Below, piece after piece: positions 1 to 5,836 of a DNA stretch of 7,169 nucleotides. Made by a program: the position numbers and the translations under genes. This DNA is from JBDNDK01 sp046719185 (GTDB taxonomy: Bacteria > Armatimonadota > UBA5829): NCBI GenBank assembly GCA_046719185.1, contig JBDNDK010000124.1:1-7169 (forward strand). The letters are read 5' to 3'. The notes under the pieces were generated by a model, which was not told the DNA's origin, ran no database searches, and saw only the letters and a program-made list of their open reading frames with translations. Every line of letters begins with the position of its first letter. Position 1 is the first letter of the stretch.

Positions 1-104
1 AATGCCATTACAGAATCTACAGATAATTTTCCGCACAATTGCAGTATCGGCACTCCCTCAGCAATCATAAGTATTATATTGTAATTTTCTGATTTTTCTT
101 GCAT
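1..104 (-). CDS. STAS-domain-like protein, partial (N-terminus only)
   Basis: The minus strand has an open frame from an ATG at 102-104 to the left edge, about 34 codons. A short GTGAG sits about 7 nt upstream of the ATG and could serve as the ribosome binding site. The peptide begins MQEKSENYNI, then a hydrophobic strand, then VPILQLCGKLSVDSV. A short beta strand followed by a second strand ending in (L/C)xGxL is how STAS domains (anti-sigma-factor antagonists such as SpoIIAA/RsbV relatives) begin. The conserved phosphorylatable serine region lies outside the window, so the assignment rests on about 30 residues and is tentative. The gene is transcribed divergently from the MFS transporter gene, with 176 bp between them. 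It could be any small two-strand alpha/beta domain. Confidence 0.5.
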   Translation of the reverse strand, partial: MQEKSENYNIILMIAEGVPILQLCGKLSVDSVMA

Positions 105-169
105 TATATACTCACAAATGAGAGATTTTACATACTATACTTTATTCATTCCATAGAATTTCACGCAAG

Positions 170-246
170 TAATAAAACCATATTTATTTTTAGAGGATTT
201 TTTCTGCAAAAATATAATATAATTTTATAGAAAATTGGTTTTATTA
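170..246. repeat. 11-bp perfect inverted repeat flanking the MFS leader/promoter region
   Basis: TAATAAAACCA at 170-180 is the exact reverse complement of TGGTTTTATTA at 236-246, with 55 bp between the arms. The arms enclose the two overlapping TATAAT hexamers upstream of the transporter gene. They could be paired operator half-sites, or a long-range stem if transcription starts upstream of 170. AT-rich DNA makes chance dyads common, so function is unproven. Confidence 0.35.
213..223 (+). promoter_or_regulatory. candidate -10 element(s) for the MFS gene
   Basis: Two overlapping consensus TATAAT hexamers lie at 213-218 and 218-223, about 60 bp upstream of the start codon. No convincing TTGACA-like -35 is found at the expected 16-18 bp distance; the positions hold TTAGAG or GGATTT. 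The promoter may therefore need an activator, or the hexamers may be a by-product of AT richness. Confidence 0.35.
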
Positions 247-266
247 ATTGAAAATCTAAAAATTTC

Positions 267-273
267 AAGGAGG
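267..273 (+). promoter_or_regulatory. strong Shine-Dalgarno that fixes a TTG start
   Basis: AAGGAGG lies 7 nt before the TTG at 281-283, which is optimal spacing and near-perfect anti-SD complementarity. The first in-frame ATG codons (codons 12 and 18) have no comparable site, so TTG is the supported start of the transporter gene. Confidence 0.85.
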
Positions 274-280
274 AAATATT

Positions 281-1714
281 TTGAGCACTGAAGTTTTGTC
301 AAATGAATACTTAATGAAAAAAAGAAATCAAATGTTCCTTGCAAGTTGTATTGCTCTAATTGCAACCGCTATGACATTTGCAATTAGAGGAGATATTATG
401 GGAGTTTTAGGCTCTGAATTTGCCCTGAGTAAAGAGCAAATTGGTTTGATTGCAGGGACAGCCTTTTGGGGGTTTACTATATCAATATTTATTGGTGGAA
501 TGCTTTGTGATATTTTTGGAATGAAGAAAATACTTGCATTTGCATTCTTCTGCCATATTTTTGGATGTATTGTAACAATTCTAGCAAATGGTTTTGGAAT
601 GTTATTTGCTGGAACTCTCTTAATTGGTTTAGCTAATGGTTTTGTAGAGGCTGCTATAAATCCTCTCGCAGCCACTATTTATCCTGATCAAAAGACTGCT
701 AAACTTAATTCACTGCATGCTTGGTTTCCCGGCGGCATTGTAATTGGCGGTCTTATTGCATATTTCTTTGGTGCAAAGCTTAATTTGGGCTGGCAGGCAA
801 AAATGGCTACTATTCTGGTGCCTACTTTTATTTATGGTATTATGTTCCTCTCATTAAAATTGCCTGAAACAGAAAGAGTTCAATGTGATGTATCAACAAA
901 AGATATGTATAAAGAAGCTTTAAGACCGCTGTTTATATTATGGATGATCTGTATGATTATGACAGCATCCACTGAACTTGGTACGAATCAATGGCTTCCA
1001 ACTGTTATGACTCTTACAACAGGTGCAGCTGGTATATTGATACTGGTATGGATCAATGGGTTAATGGCAATTGGAAGATTATTTGCAGGTCCTATAGTTC
1101 ATAAACTATCACCTCCTGGTCTTCTTATAATTTCTGCCATTTTTTCTGCTATTGGTCTATTTTATATGAGTACTGCAAATTCTCCAATATCTGGATATAT
1201 TTCAGCAACTATATTTGCAATTGGTATATGCTATTTCTGGCCCACAATGCTTGGATTTACATCAGAAAGGTTCCCCAAAGGTGGAGCATTACTGCTTGGT
1301 ATGATGGGTGCTGTTGGAATGCTATCAGTTGCTATTGTTTTGCCTATAATGGGACAAATTAATGACAAAAACACTATGGCATCTTTGCCAGCAGCTGAAA
1401 CAAAAGCTGTTCTTGAAAAAGCTGCTGAATTGGAACTGCCTGAAGCAATATCACTGCTTCAAAAAACAGAAAAAACTAATATCAAAGATTTACCTGCTGG
1501 TGAAATGAATGCAGCACTTGTTCGTGCTGGAGATAAAGGCATCAGTGAAGCTACTGATATTTGGAACAAGGCATCTGCAAAAGGTGGATCAATGTCATTT
1601 AGGGTTATGGTTGTTCTACCAATTATATTAATTATAATCTTTTCACTGATTTATCTTAGTGATAAGGCTAAGGGAGGCTACAAGATAGAACGATTGAATG
1701 GCAATTCAGAATAA
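281..1714 (+). CDS. MFS transporter, FHS/sugar-type, with soluble insert before TM12
   Basis: This 477-residue inner-membrane protein has 12 predicted transmembrane helices (roughly 19-41, 53-73, 83-102, 105-127, 148-165, 176-193, 214-232, 248-270, 279-298, 302-325, 335-358, 441-460). The MFS motif A, GMLCDIFGMKK, sits at 73-83 in the TM2-TM3 loop. The segment around 127-160 (NPLAATIYP, then LNSLHAWFPGG) resembles the TM4-TM5 region of fucose/glucose:H+ symporters of the FHS family, so a carbohydrate substrate is likely but not specified. The N-terminal hydrophobic stretch begins only after about 17 polar residues. Oddly, about 80 Ala/Glu/Lys-rich helical residues (360-440) separate TM11 from TM12. 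The start is TTG, chosen for its perfect SD. The gene appears monocistronic and is followed at once by a terminator. The MFS call is firm; the substrate is inferred. Confidence 0.9.
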   Translation: MSTEVLSNEYLMKKRNQMFLASCIALIATAMTFAIRGDIMGVLGSEFALSKEQIGLIAGTAFWGFTISIFIGGMLCDIFGMKKILAFAFFCHIFGCIVTILANGFGMLFAGTLLIGLANGFVEAAINPLAATIYPDQKTAKLNSLHAWFPGGIVIGGLIAYFFGAKLNLGWQAKMATILVPTFIYGIMFLSLKLPETERVQCDVSTKDMYKEALRPLFILWMICMIMTASTELGTNQWLPTVMTLTTGAAGILILVWINGLMAIGRLFAGPIVHKLSPPGLLIISAIFSAIGLFYMSTANSPISGYISATIFAIGICYFWPTMLGFTSERFPKGGALLLGMMGAVGMLSVAIVLPIMGQINDKNTMASLPAAETKAVLEKAAELELPEAISLLQKTEKTNIKDLPAGEMNAALVRAGDKGISEATDIWNKASAKGGSMSFRVMVVLPIILIIIFSLIYLSDKAKGGYKIERLNGNSE

Positions 1715-1721
1715 TTTAATT

Positions 1722-1763
1722 CAAAAGTGCATCTTGGTAATCATATGCACTTTTGTTATTTTA
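1722..1763 (+). terminator. intrinsic terminator after the MFS gene
   Basis: CAAAAGTGCAT (1722-1732) pairs perfectly with ATGCACTTTTG (1745-1755) to give an 11-bp stem with a 12-nt loop. It is followed by TTATTTTA, and the stop codon is only 8 nt upstream of the stem. The A-run at the base of the left arm could make it work from either strand, but no minus-strand gene ends here. Confidence 0.8.
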
Positions 1764-1835
1764 CCTTAGATACGATACTCAAATAATCATAGAATAAATT
1801 GGTAACAAACATAAAAACAATCTTTTACACAATTT

Positions 1836-1841
1836 AAGGAG
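1836..1841 (+). promoter_or_regulatory. Shine-Dalgarno of the propeller gene
   Basis: AAGGAG lies 7 nt before the ATG at 1849 and supports that start, which also yields a complete signal peptide. Confidence 0.8.
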
Positions 1842-1848
1842 TAGTGTT

Positions 1849-2754
1849 ATGACAAGATTTACAAGAAATACATTGGGAGTTTTAGTGTTAGTTTTTCTAT
1901 TTGAATTTGTAGGCTCTGTGTGTGCACAAGAAGCAGGCAAATTAGTTTTTTGGGGATATAACCAATTTGGACAGTGCAATGTGCCATCACAAAACCCTGA
2001 ATTTCTAAAAATATCACTTGGTGATGATCATAGTATTGGGCTAAAAAAGGATGGAACCGTTATTTGTTGGGGTAATAATAATTATGGTCAATGCAATGCT
2101 CCATCCCAAAACACTGGATTTATATCAGTATCTGCCGGTCAAAATTATACCCTAGCTTTAAAAAGTGATGGAAGTATAGTTAGCTGGGGATTCAATCAGC
2201 AGGGACAATGCAATATACCAACTCCCAATAAAGACTTTAAAGAGATTTCAGCAGGTGGAAAACACAGCTTAGGACTCAAAAAAGATGGTACAATAGTAGC
2301 TTGGGGATATAACCAATTTGGGCAATGCAACATTCCAGCACCTAACAAAGATTTCATAGCAATCGCAGCCGGTGACGAGCATAGCTTAGGTCTTAAAAAA
2401 GACGGAACAGTGGTTGCTTGGGGCAAAAACACACTTGGACAATGCAATGTTCCTACACCAAATAAAGACTTTGTTGCAATTTCTGCTGGTTATACCCACA
2501 GCTTAGGACTCAAAAAAGATGGCACTTTAGTAGCTTGGGGATATAATCAATATGGGCAATGCAACATTCCAACACCTAACAAAGATTTCGTAGCAATCGC
2601 AGCCGGTGACGAGCATAGCTTAGGTCTTAAAAAAGACGGAACAGTGGTTGCTTGGGGCAAAAACACACTTGGACAATGCAATGTTCCTACACCAAATAAA
2701 GACTTTATTGCAATTTCTGCTGGTAAAACATTTAGCGGCTCAATAAAAAAATAA
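1849..2754 (+). CDS. exported seven-bladed RCC1/BLIP-II-type beta-propeller protein
   Basis: The product has 301 residues. Residues 1-26 form a Sec signal peptide: basic start MTRFTR, hydrophobic core, predicted cleavage after SVCA. The Cys at 25 is not in a good lipobox, so a soluble exported protein is likelier than a lipoprotein. The mature part is seven repeats of exactly 39 residues with consensus KDGTVVAWGxNxxGQCNxP followed by xNKDFxxISAGxxHSLGLK. Trp residues fall at 35, 74, 113, 152, 191, 230 and 269, and a Cys occurs in each GQC at 43, 82, 121, 160, 199, 238 and 277. The chain starts with a WG strand and ends with the SAG strand, so the last blade would close by N/C strand exchange. 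The length, export and seven ~39-residue blades match the architecture of BLIP-II more than eukaryotic RCC1. Such propellers bind proteins, but no partner can be named. Confidence 0.88.
   Translation: MTRFTRNTLGVLVLVFLFEFVGSVCAQEAGKLVFWGYNQFGQCNVPSQNPEFLKISLGDDHSIGLKKDGTVICWGNNNYGQCNAPSQNTGFISVSAGQNYTLALKSDGSIVSWGFNQQGQCNIPTPNKDFKEISAGGKHSLGLKKDGTIVAWGYNQFGQCNIPAPNKDFIAIAAGDEHSLGLKKDGTVVAWGKNTLGQCNVPTPNKDFVAISAGYTHSLGLKKDGTLVAWGYNQYGQCNIPTPNKDFVAIAAGDEHSLGLKKDGTVVAWGKNTLGQCNVPTPNKDFIAISAGKTFSGSIKK
2263..2724 (+). repeat. 234-bp tandem duplication inside the propeller gene
   Basis: Segment 2263-2490 recurs at 2497-2724 with an offset of 234 bp, equal to two 39-codon blades. I count 8 mismatches in 228 positions. 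The stretch 2357-2472 is identical to 2591-2706 (116 bp), including at synonymous sites. The three upstream blades are much more diverged, so the last four blades come from a recent dimer duplication or gene conversion. Confidence 0.9.
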
Positions 2755-2776
2755 GTTTTTAAAAAGATATAAATAA

Positions 2777-2810
2777 ACGGTATTGGAACAATTTCCGATA
2801 CCGTTTTTTA
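2777..2810. terminator. bidirectional terminator between convergent genes
   Basis: ACGGTATTGG (2777-2786) pairs with CCGATACCGT (2795-2804), a 10-bp stem with one G-T wobble and an 8-nt loop. On the plus strand a T-run (2804-2809) follows. On the minus strand the stem is followed by TTTATTTATAT. It serves the propeller gene and, in reverse, the deacetylase gene, whose stop codon (2808-2810) lies in the plus-strand T-run. Confidence 0.85.
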
Positions 2811-3656
2811 TTTTGTTCTAAAAATCTCCACCTTTTTAATAACTTCACTTTTAAAGCTATCTAAAATCTTTTCAGTGTGTCTTTCAATATCTATTTGATT
2901 ATATATCACTGGAGTTAAGTCTATAGCAAAAGTGAGAGCAGATGAAGAATCTACAGAATGTGACTTATAAAAAGTTGCGTGGCATTTTCTTCTACCCATT
3001 ATAGCTATATCATATCTCTTCCCTCCACATATTTGAGAGTCAAAAACTCCAACTAATGAATTAGCTAAATTTTCTCTTTTGCCAACATCCAAAGCAATTT
3101 TAACATCATCTGGGAGCCAATCCAAATCTCTCCAAACCTCACAACCATATATTTTTTTAGGTTTATGTGATTCATCAAGCATATTTATAGCATCTAATAC
3201 CCTCATCATCACTGCTATGTGTGTATCATGCTTATCAGCAGGATTATGGGTATATATTATTTCTGGTTTACAAATTTCAATAAGATTTTTTAAGTCATTG
3301 ATAATATTTTTATTAGAATTATCTTTTATATCTAAACTTGAATAATCCAGCAATATTTGTGCTGAATATTCACCTATAACTGCTGCCTTTTTTTGCTCTT
3401 TGTTTCTAACTATTTGCATCTGTTTGTCAGAATAATTAGCATAAATTCCTGATCTAGGGCTTCCTGCTCCATTAGTTACCACACAACCAGTGAACCATTT
3501 ATCTTCAACTCCATAGCATTCAGCAATGCCATGATAAGACATTATTTCTATATCATCTTGATGTGCTCCAATTGATAAATGTGTGGTTCTTGATAGTGCA
3601 GTCAAATAATCTGAACTATCAGGAATAAAAATTTCACTGCTCTTATTGTAAAACAT
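2808..3656 (-). CDS. PIG-L (LmbE-like) family deacetylase
   Basis: This is a zinc-dependent de-N-acetylase of the PIG-L/LmbE/MshB superfamily, which removes acetyl groups from N-acetylglucosamine-type amides. From the preferred Met at 3656 the protein has 282 residues. The metal and catalytic motif AHQDD lies at 31-35 (usual form AHPDD). TNGAGSPRSG and the following Arg/Lys/Gln-rich helix ending KAAVIGEY (61-97) are typical of bacterial LmbE proteins. The second metal site is H-D-T-H at 143-146, within YTHNPADKHDTHIAV. No signal peptide is seen, so it is probably cytoplasmic. An ATG 12 bp upstream (3668) is in frame but has no SD. GGAG at 3663-3666 lies 6 nt before the ATG at 3656, so the shorter form is preferred. 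The gene is divergent from the methyltransferase-like gene. The substrate is unknown, although the nearby sugar-type transporter suggests a carbohydrate. Confidence 0.88.
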   Translation of the reverse strand: MFYNKSSEIFIPDSSDYLTALSRTTHLSIGAHQDDIEIMSYHGIAECYGVEDKWFTGCVVTNGAGSPRSGIYANYSDKQMQIVRNKEQKKAAVIGEYSAQILLDYSSLDIKDNSNKNIINDLKNLIEICKPEIIYTHNPADKHDTHIAVMMRVLDAINMLDESHKPKKIYGCEVWRDLDWLPDDVKIALDVGKRENLANSLVGVFDSQICGGKRYDIAIMGRRKCHATFYKSHSVDSSSALTFAIDLTPVIYNQIDIERHTEKILDSFKSEVIKKVEIFRTK

Positions 3657-3684
3657 TCTTATCTCCATTATACTTTTGTATATA

Positions 3685-3714
3685 ATAATATCTGACTGTA
3701 ATTTTATATTTCAA
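3685..3714 (-). promoter_or_regulatory. sigma70-type promoter of the PIG-L gene
   Basis: On the minus strand TTGAAA (3709-3714) is followed after 18 bp by TATTAT (3685-3690); each hexamer matches consensus at 5 of 6 positions. Transcription would begin near 3678, about 20 nt before the preferred ATG at 3656. The alternative ATG at 3668 would then have almost no leader, which again supports the shorter start. Confidence 0.55.
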
Positions 3715-3766
3715 TTTAGTTTATCAGATTATATAAAGATATAAAATAATTTTTTCTGGTGGTAAT

Positions 3767-4840
3767 ATGTCAATTGATTTCTCTAAAGATAGATGGATAA
3801 AAATAAAAGAAGATTCTCAAAAATGGTGGGCAGGTGAACTTGATAGACCATTAATACAGTTTAGAGTTCCAAAAAATCCGGATAGAGCACCATCTAGATT
3901 GCCGTTCCATAGTTTCACTGCTTTTTATGGATTAGATACACCTTGTGATGAAATAATTGATGCATATGATTATGAATTATCTTCATTTGAATATATAGGT
4001 GATGCGTTTCCTACATTTTTCCCAAACTTTGGTGCTGGTGTAATGGCTGCATTATTGGGATGCGAATTATTATCTACTCCTGAGACTAATACTGTCTGGT
4101 TCTATCCAAAAAATGATATAGATATTGATGATTTGTTATTTAAATTCGACAAAAGCAATATCTGGCTAAATAGAATTAAAGATATATTAAAAGCAGCAGT
4201 GGATAGATGGGGTGATAACATAGTTTATGCAACTACAGATATTGGTGGTTCTCTTGATATATTAGCATCTTTCAGACCAGGTGAAAAATTGATAATAGAT
4301 TTATATGATAATCCTGAGAAAGTGAAAGAGTTAAACTGGCAAATACACGATCTATGGTTTGAATATTTTAAGGAATTTGAATCTGTTACCAAAGATGTTA
4401 ACCAAGGCTATTCTGCTTGGTGTCCTATATATTCATCAACACCATATTATATGCTCCAATGTGATTTTTGCTATATGATAAGCCCTGAAATGTTTGATGA
4501 ATTTGTAAAACCGGAGCTTACGGCATCCTGCAAAAGATTATCAAACCCATTCTATCATCTTGATGGACCAGGGCAACTTCCTCATCTTGACTCATTGCTG
4601 TCAATTCCAGAATTAAAAGGAATACAATGGATACCTGGTTCAGGTGTACCAGATTGGCATCATTGGCCAGAAGTATATAGAAAAATAAGAGATGCTGGAA
4701 AACTGATTCAAGTTTATGGAAATAGAAAAACTTTAGATGTTCTAACTGAACAACTTGGAAGCCCAAAAGGAATAGTAATCATAGGTTCACCAAAGACTGT
4801 CGAAGAGGCTCAGGCTTGTTATGATGATTACTGTTCATAG
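3767..4840 (+). CDS. URO-D/MtaA-superfamily methyltransferase-like protein
   Basis: The product has 357 residues and resembles the uroporphyrinogen decarboxylase/MtaA-CmuA superfamily, TIM-barrel enzymes that often move methyl groups between corrinoid proteins and cofactors. Supporting features are CDFCYMISPEMFDEFVKPE at 232-250, a region conserved in URO-D-like methyltransferases, and YHLDGPG at 263-269, where MtaA has its His-x-Cys zinc motif. A glycine-rich strand, GIQWIPGSG, follows at 285-293. Asp replaces the zinc-binding Cys, a variant I recall in an uncharacterised subgroup, so zinc-thiol chemistry may be absent. No corrinoid protein or reactivase gene is visible nearby. GGTGG lies 4 nt before the ATG as a modest SD. 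The gene is divergent from the PIG-L gene, and the degenerate GTPase-like gene starts 11 bp after its stop, probably in the same transcript. The family call is good; the reaction is unknown. Confidence 0.8.
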   Translation: MSIDFSKDRWIKIKEDSQKWWAGELDRPLIQFRVPKNPDRAPSRLPFHSFTAFYGLDTPCDEIIDAYDYELSSFEYIGDAFPTFFPNFGAGVMAALLGCELLSTPETNTVWFYPKNDIDIDDLLFKFDKSNIWLNRIKDILKAAVDRWGDNIVYATTDIGGSLDILASFRPGEKLIIDLYDNPEKVKELNWQIHDLWFEYFKEFESVTKDVNQGYSAWCPIYSSTPYYMLQCDFCYMISPEMFDEFVKPELTASCKRLSNPFYHLDGPGQLPHLDSLLSIPELKGIQWIPGSGVPDWHHWPEVYRKIRDAGKLIQVYGNRKTLDVLTEQLGSPKGIVIIGSPKTVEEAQACYDDYCS

Positions 4841-4851
4841 TATTCAAAATC

Positions 4852-5475
4852 ATGCCTGCAAATCTTACGCCTGAATATAAAAATGCTGAGGCAAGATATA
4901 GGTCTGCAAAAACTGCTGAAGAAAAATATGCTGCTCTTAAAGATATGATGGCAAGTGTTCCAAAACATAAAGGAACTGAAAAAATAAGAGCTGATATCAA
5001 AAGAAAACTCTCACAACTAAAAAATGAAATAGACACAAAAAAAGTAAATATAGATAAAAACACTACAATTGTCTGTTTTGAAAATGAAGAACTACAACAA
5101 TTTTTTGATGTTGAGAATACAAAATCAAAAGATGGTTTTGTTTATGTTGTTATAGATTTTTTATTTCAACTTGATAATATTGAGAAAGCAAGATGTTTAA
5201 TATTAGCTATAGATCTAAATAATTATGATTTTCTGAGAATCATTGAAGATTTTATTTTGAAATCTACTGCACATGGAATTACCTTATCAAATAAAATTTC
5301 TTCTAGTGATGGCAAGTTAAAATTTTTGATATTAGCATTTGTTGATGACAGTATTGATTGCAAAGATAATTTTGAAATACTAAATGATGCATATCAAAAT
5401 GAATATTATATATTCTCATATAATAAAAAAGACAATTACGAAGATCTCATAAAAACAATATTAATTAGTTCATAA
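4852..5475 (+). CDS. degenerate DRG/Obg-like GTPase relative without P-loop or TGS domain
   Basis: The product has 207 residues. Residues 1-60, starting MPANLTPEY and including ASVPKHKGTEKIRADIKRKL (34-53), match from memory the N-terminal helical module of bacterial/archaeal DRG-like TGS GTPases. Those proteins continue into a full G domain and a TGS domain, about 320-370 residues in all. Here no GxxxxGK(S/T) P-loop exists. A strand at 71-75 leads to Phe/Glu/Gln residues where the P-loop should be. IEKARCLILAIDLNNYD (110-126) aligns with the family segment IxxADxxLLVVDLSxxD. KFLILAFVDD (157-166) stands where the NKxD motif belongs. NFEILNDAY onward (173-207) follows the last strand and helix of the fold. 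The protein ends there, with no TGS. The frame is intact. There is no SD; with an 11-bp gap to the upstream gene, translational coupling is likely. It may be a non-GTP-binding paralogue or a decaying gene. Confidence 0.65.
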   Translation: MPANLTPEYKNAEARYRSAKTAEEKYAALKDMMASVPKHKGTEKIRADIKRKLSQLKNEIDTKKVNIDKNTTIVCFENEELQQFFDVENTKSKDGFVYVVIDFLFQLDNIEKARCLILAIDLNNYDFLRIIEDFILKSTAHGITLSNKISSSDGKLKFLILAFVDDSIDCKDNFEILNDAYQNEYYIFSYNKKDNYEDLIKTILISS

Positions 5476-5492
5476 AATCCAAATCTTTCTGT

Positions 5493-5520
5493 TTGCTATT
5501 ACCTGAGTTAAGACTATAAT
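5493..5520 (+). promoter_or_regulatory. sigma70-type promoter of the small membrane protein
   Basis: TTGCTA (5493-5498) and a perfect TATAAT (5515-5520) are separated by 16 bp, about 30 bp upstream of the ATG at 5552. It lies just after the stop of the preceding gene, and no terminator is visible between them, so read-through may also contribute. Confidence 0.55.
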
Positions 5521-5551
5521 ATTATCTACACTATTATTTCTTGGAGTATAT

Positions 5552-5833
5552 ATGTTTGCTGTTTTTGTATTGATACTTGGTGTAATGCTGATACTTGTTA
5601 TAACCTTGATTGCATTATATAATCTTGGCTTAACTCATATTCTACCCACACTTGTACCTCTTGCTCCAGCACTTGTAATGGTAGGTACTGCATTACTCAT
5701 AATCACAGAACTTCTATTATTCTTGGGCAACAAAGAAGACAGAAGAACAGCTTTTAATGATTTACTCTATATGATACCAACCTTGCTAATTAGTGGTGGT
5801 CTATGGTATTTAGCAAAATATTATTTATGGTAG
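5552..5833 (+). CDS. small three-helix membrane protein, unknown function
   Basis: This 93-residue hydrophobic protein is not recognised. Three transmembrane segments are apparent: about 2-23 from the very N-terminus, about 34-59, and about 73-90. A short charged loop (NKEDRRTAFND, 60-70) joins the second and third. By the positive-inside rule, the basic residues there suggest that this loop is cytoplasmic. The protein ends with an aromatic cap, WYLAKYYLW. GGAG at 5543-5546 lies 5 nt before the ATG, and a good promoter lies upstream, so the frame is very likely a real gene. Its stop is 3 bp from the stop of the convergent dehydrogenase gene. Nothing in the neighbourhood indicates a partner. 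Confidence 0.75.
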   Translation: MFAVFVLILGVMLILVITLIALYNLGLTHILPTLVPLAPALVMVGTALLIITELLLFLGNKEDRRTAFNDLLYMIPTLLISGGLWYLAKYYLW

Positions 5834-5836
5834 ATT

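Noticed and set aside
248..268. TTGAAA/TTTCAA 6-bp hairpin just before the transporter's SD
   Set aside because: A weak, mostly A-T stem with a 9-nt loop that barely touches the SD; expected by chance at this base composition.
328..675. 115-codon minus-strand open frame inside the MFS gene
   Set aside because: Fully antisense to transmembrane coding sequence with strong MFS motifs. Its product is low-complexity Ala/Ile/Pro/Lys and it matches no family I recognise.
1849..1926. Propeller considered as a lipoprotein because of Cys25
   Set aside because: The residues before the Cys (GSV) do not form a proper lipobox, and SVCA followed by Gln fits signal peptidase I better.
1779..1979. 66-codon minus-strand open frame over the propeller start
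   Set aside because: Shadow of the signal peptide and first blade, with no SD and no recognisable protein.
2196..2447. 83-codon minus-strand open frame in the propeller repeats
   Set aside because: Its own apparent internal repeats are only the reverse complement of the 117-bp blade repeats.
2263..2724. Regular repeats considered as CRISPR-like or intergenic satellite
   Set aside because: Repeats are in frame, code for 39-residue blades and have no variable spacers.
3079..3345. 88-codon plus-strand open frame opposite the PIG-L gene
   Set aside because: Antisense to a gene with clear catalytic motifs; no SD or domain.
3690..3729. ATCTGA/TCAGAT dyad in the PIG-L/URO-D divergent region
   Set aside because: Only 6 bp per arm with 28 bp between arms; too short to separate from chance.
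4518..5063. Two minus-strand open frames opposite the URO-D-like gene and its neighbour
   Set aside because: Both are antisense to better supported frames; Phe/Leu-rich composition reflects reading the A-rich coding strand backwards.
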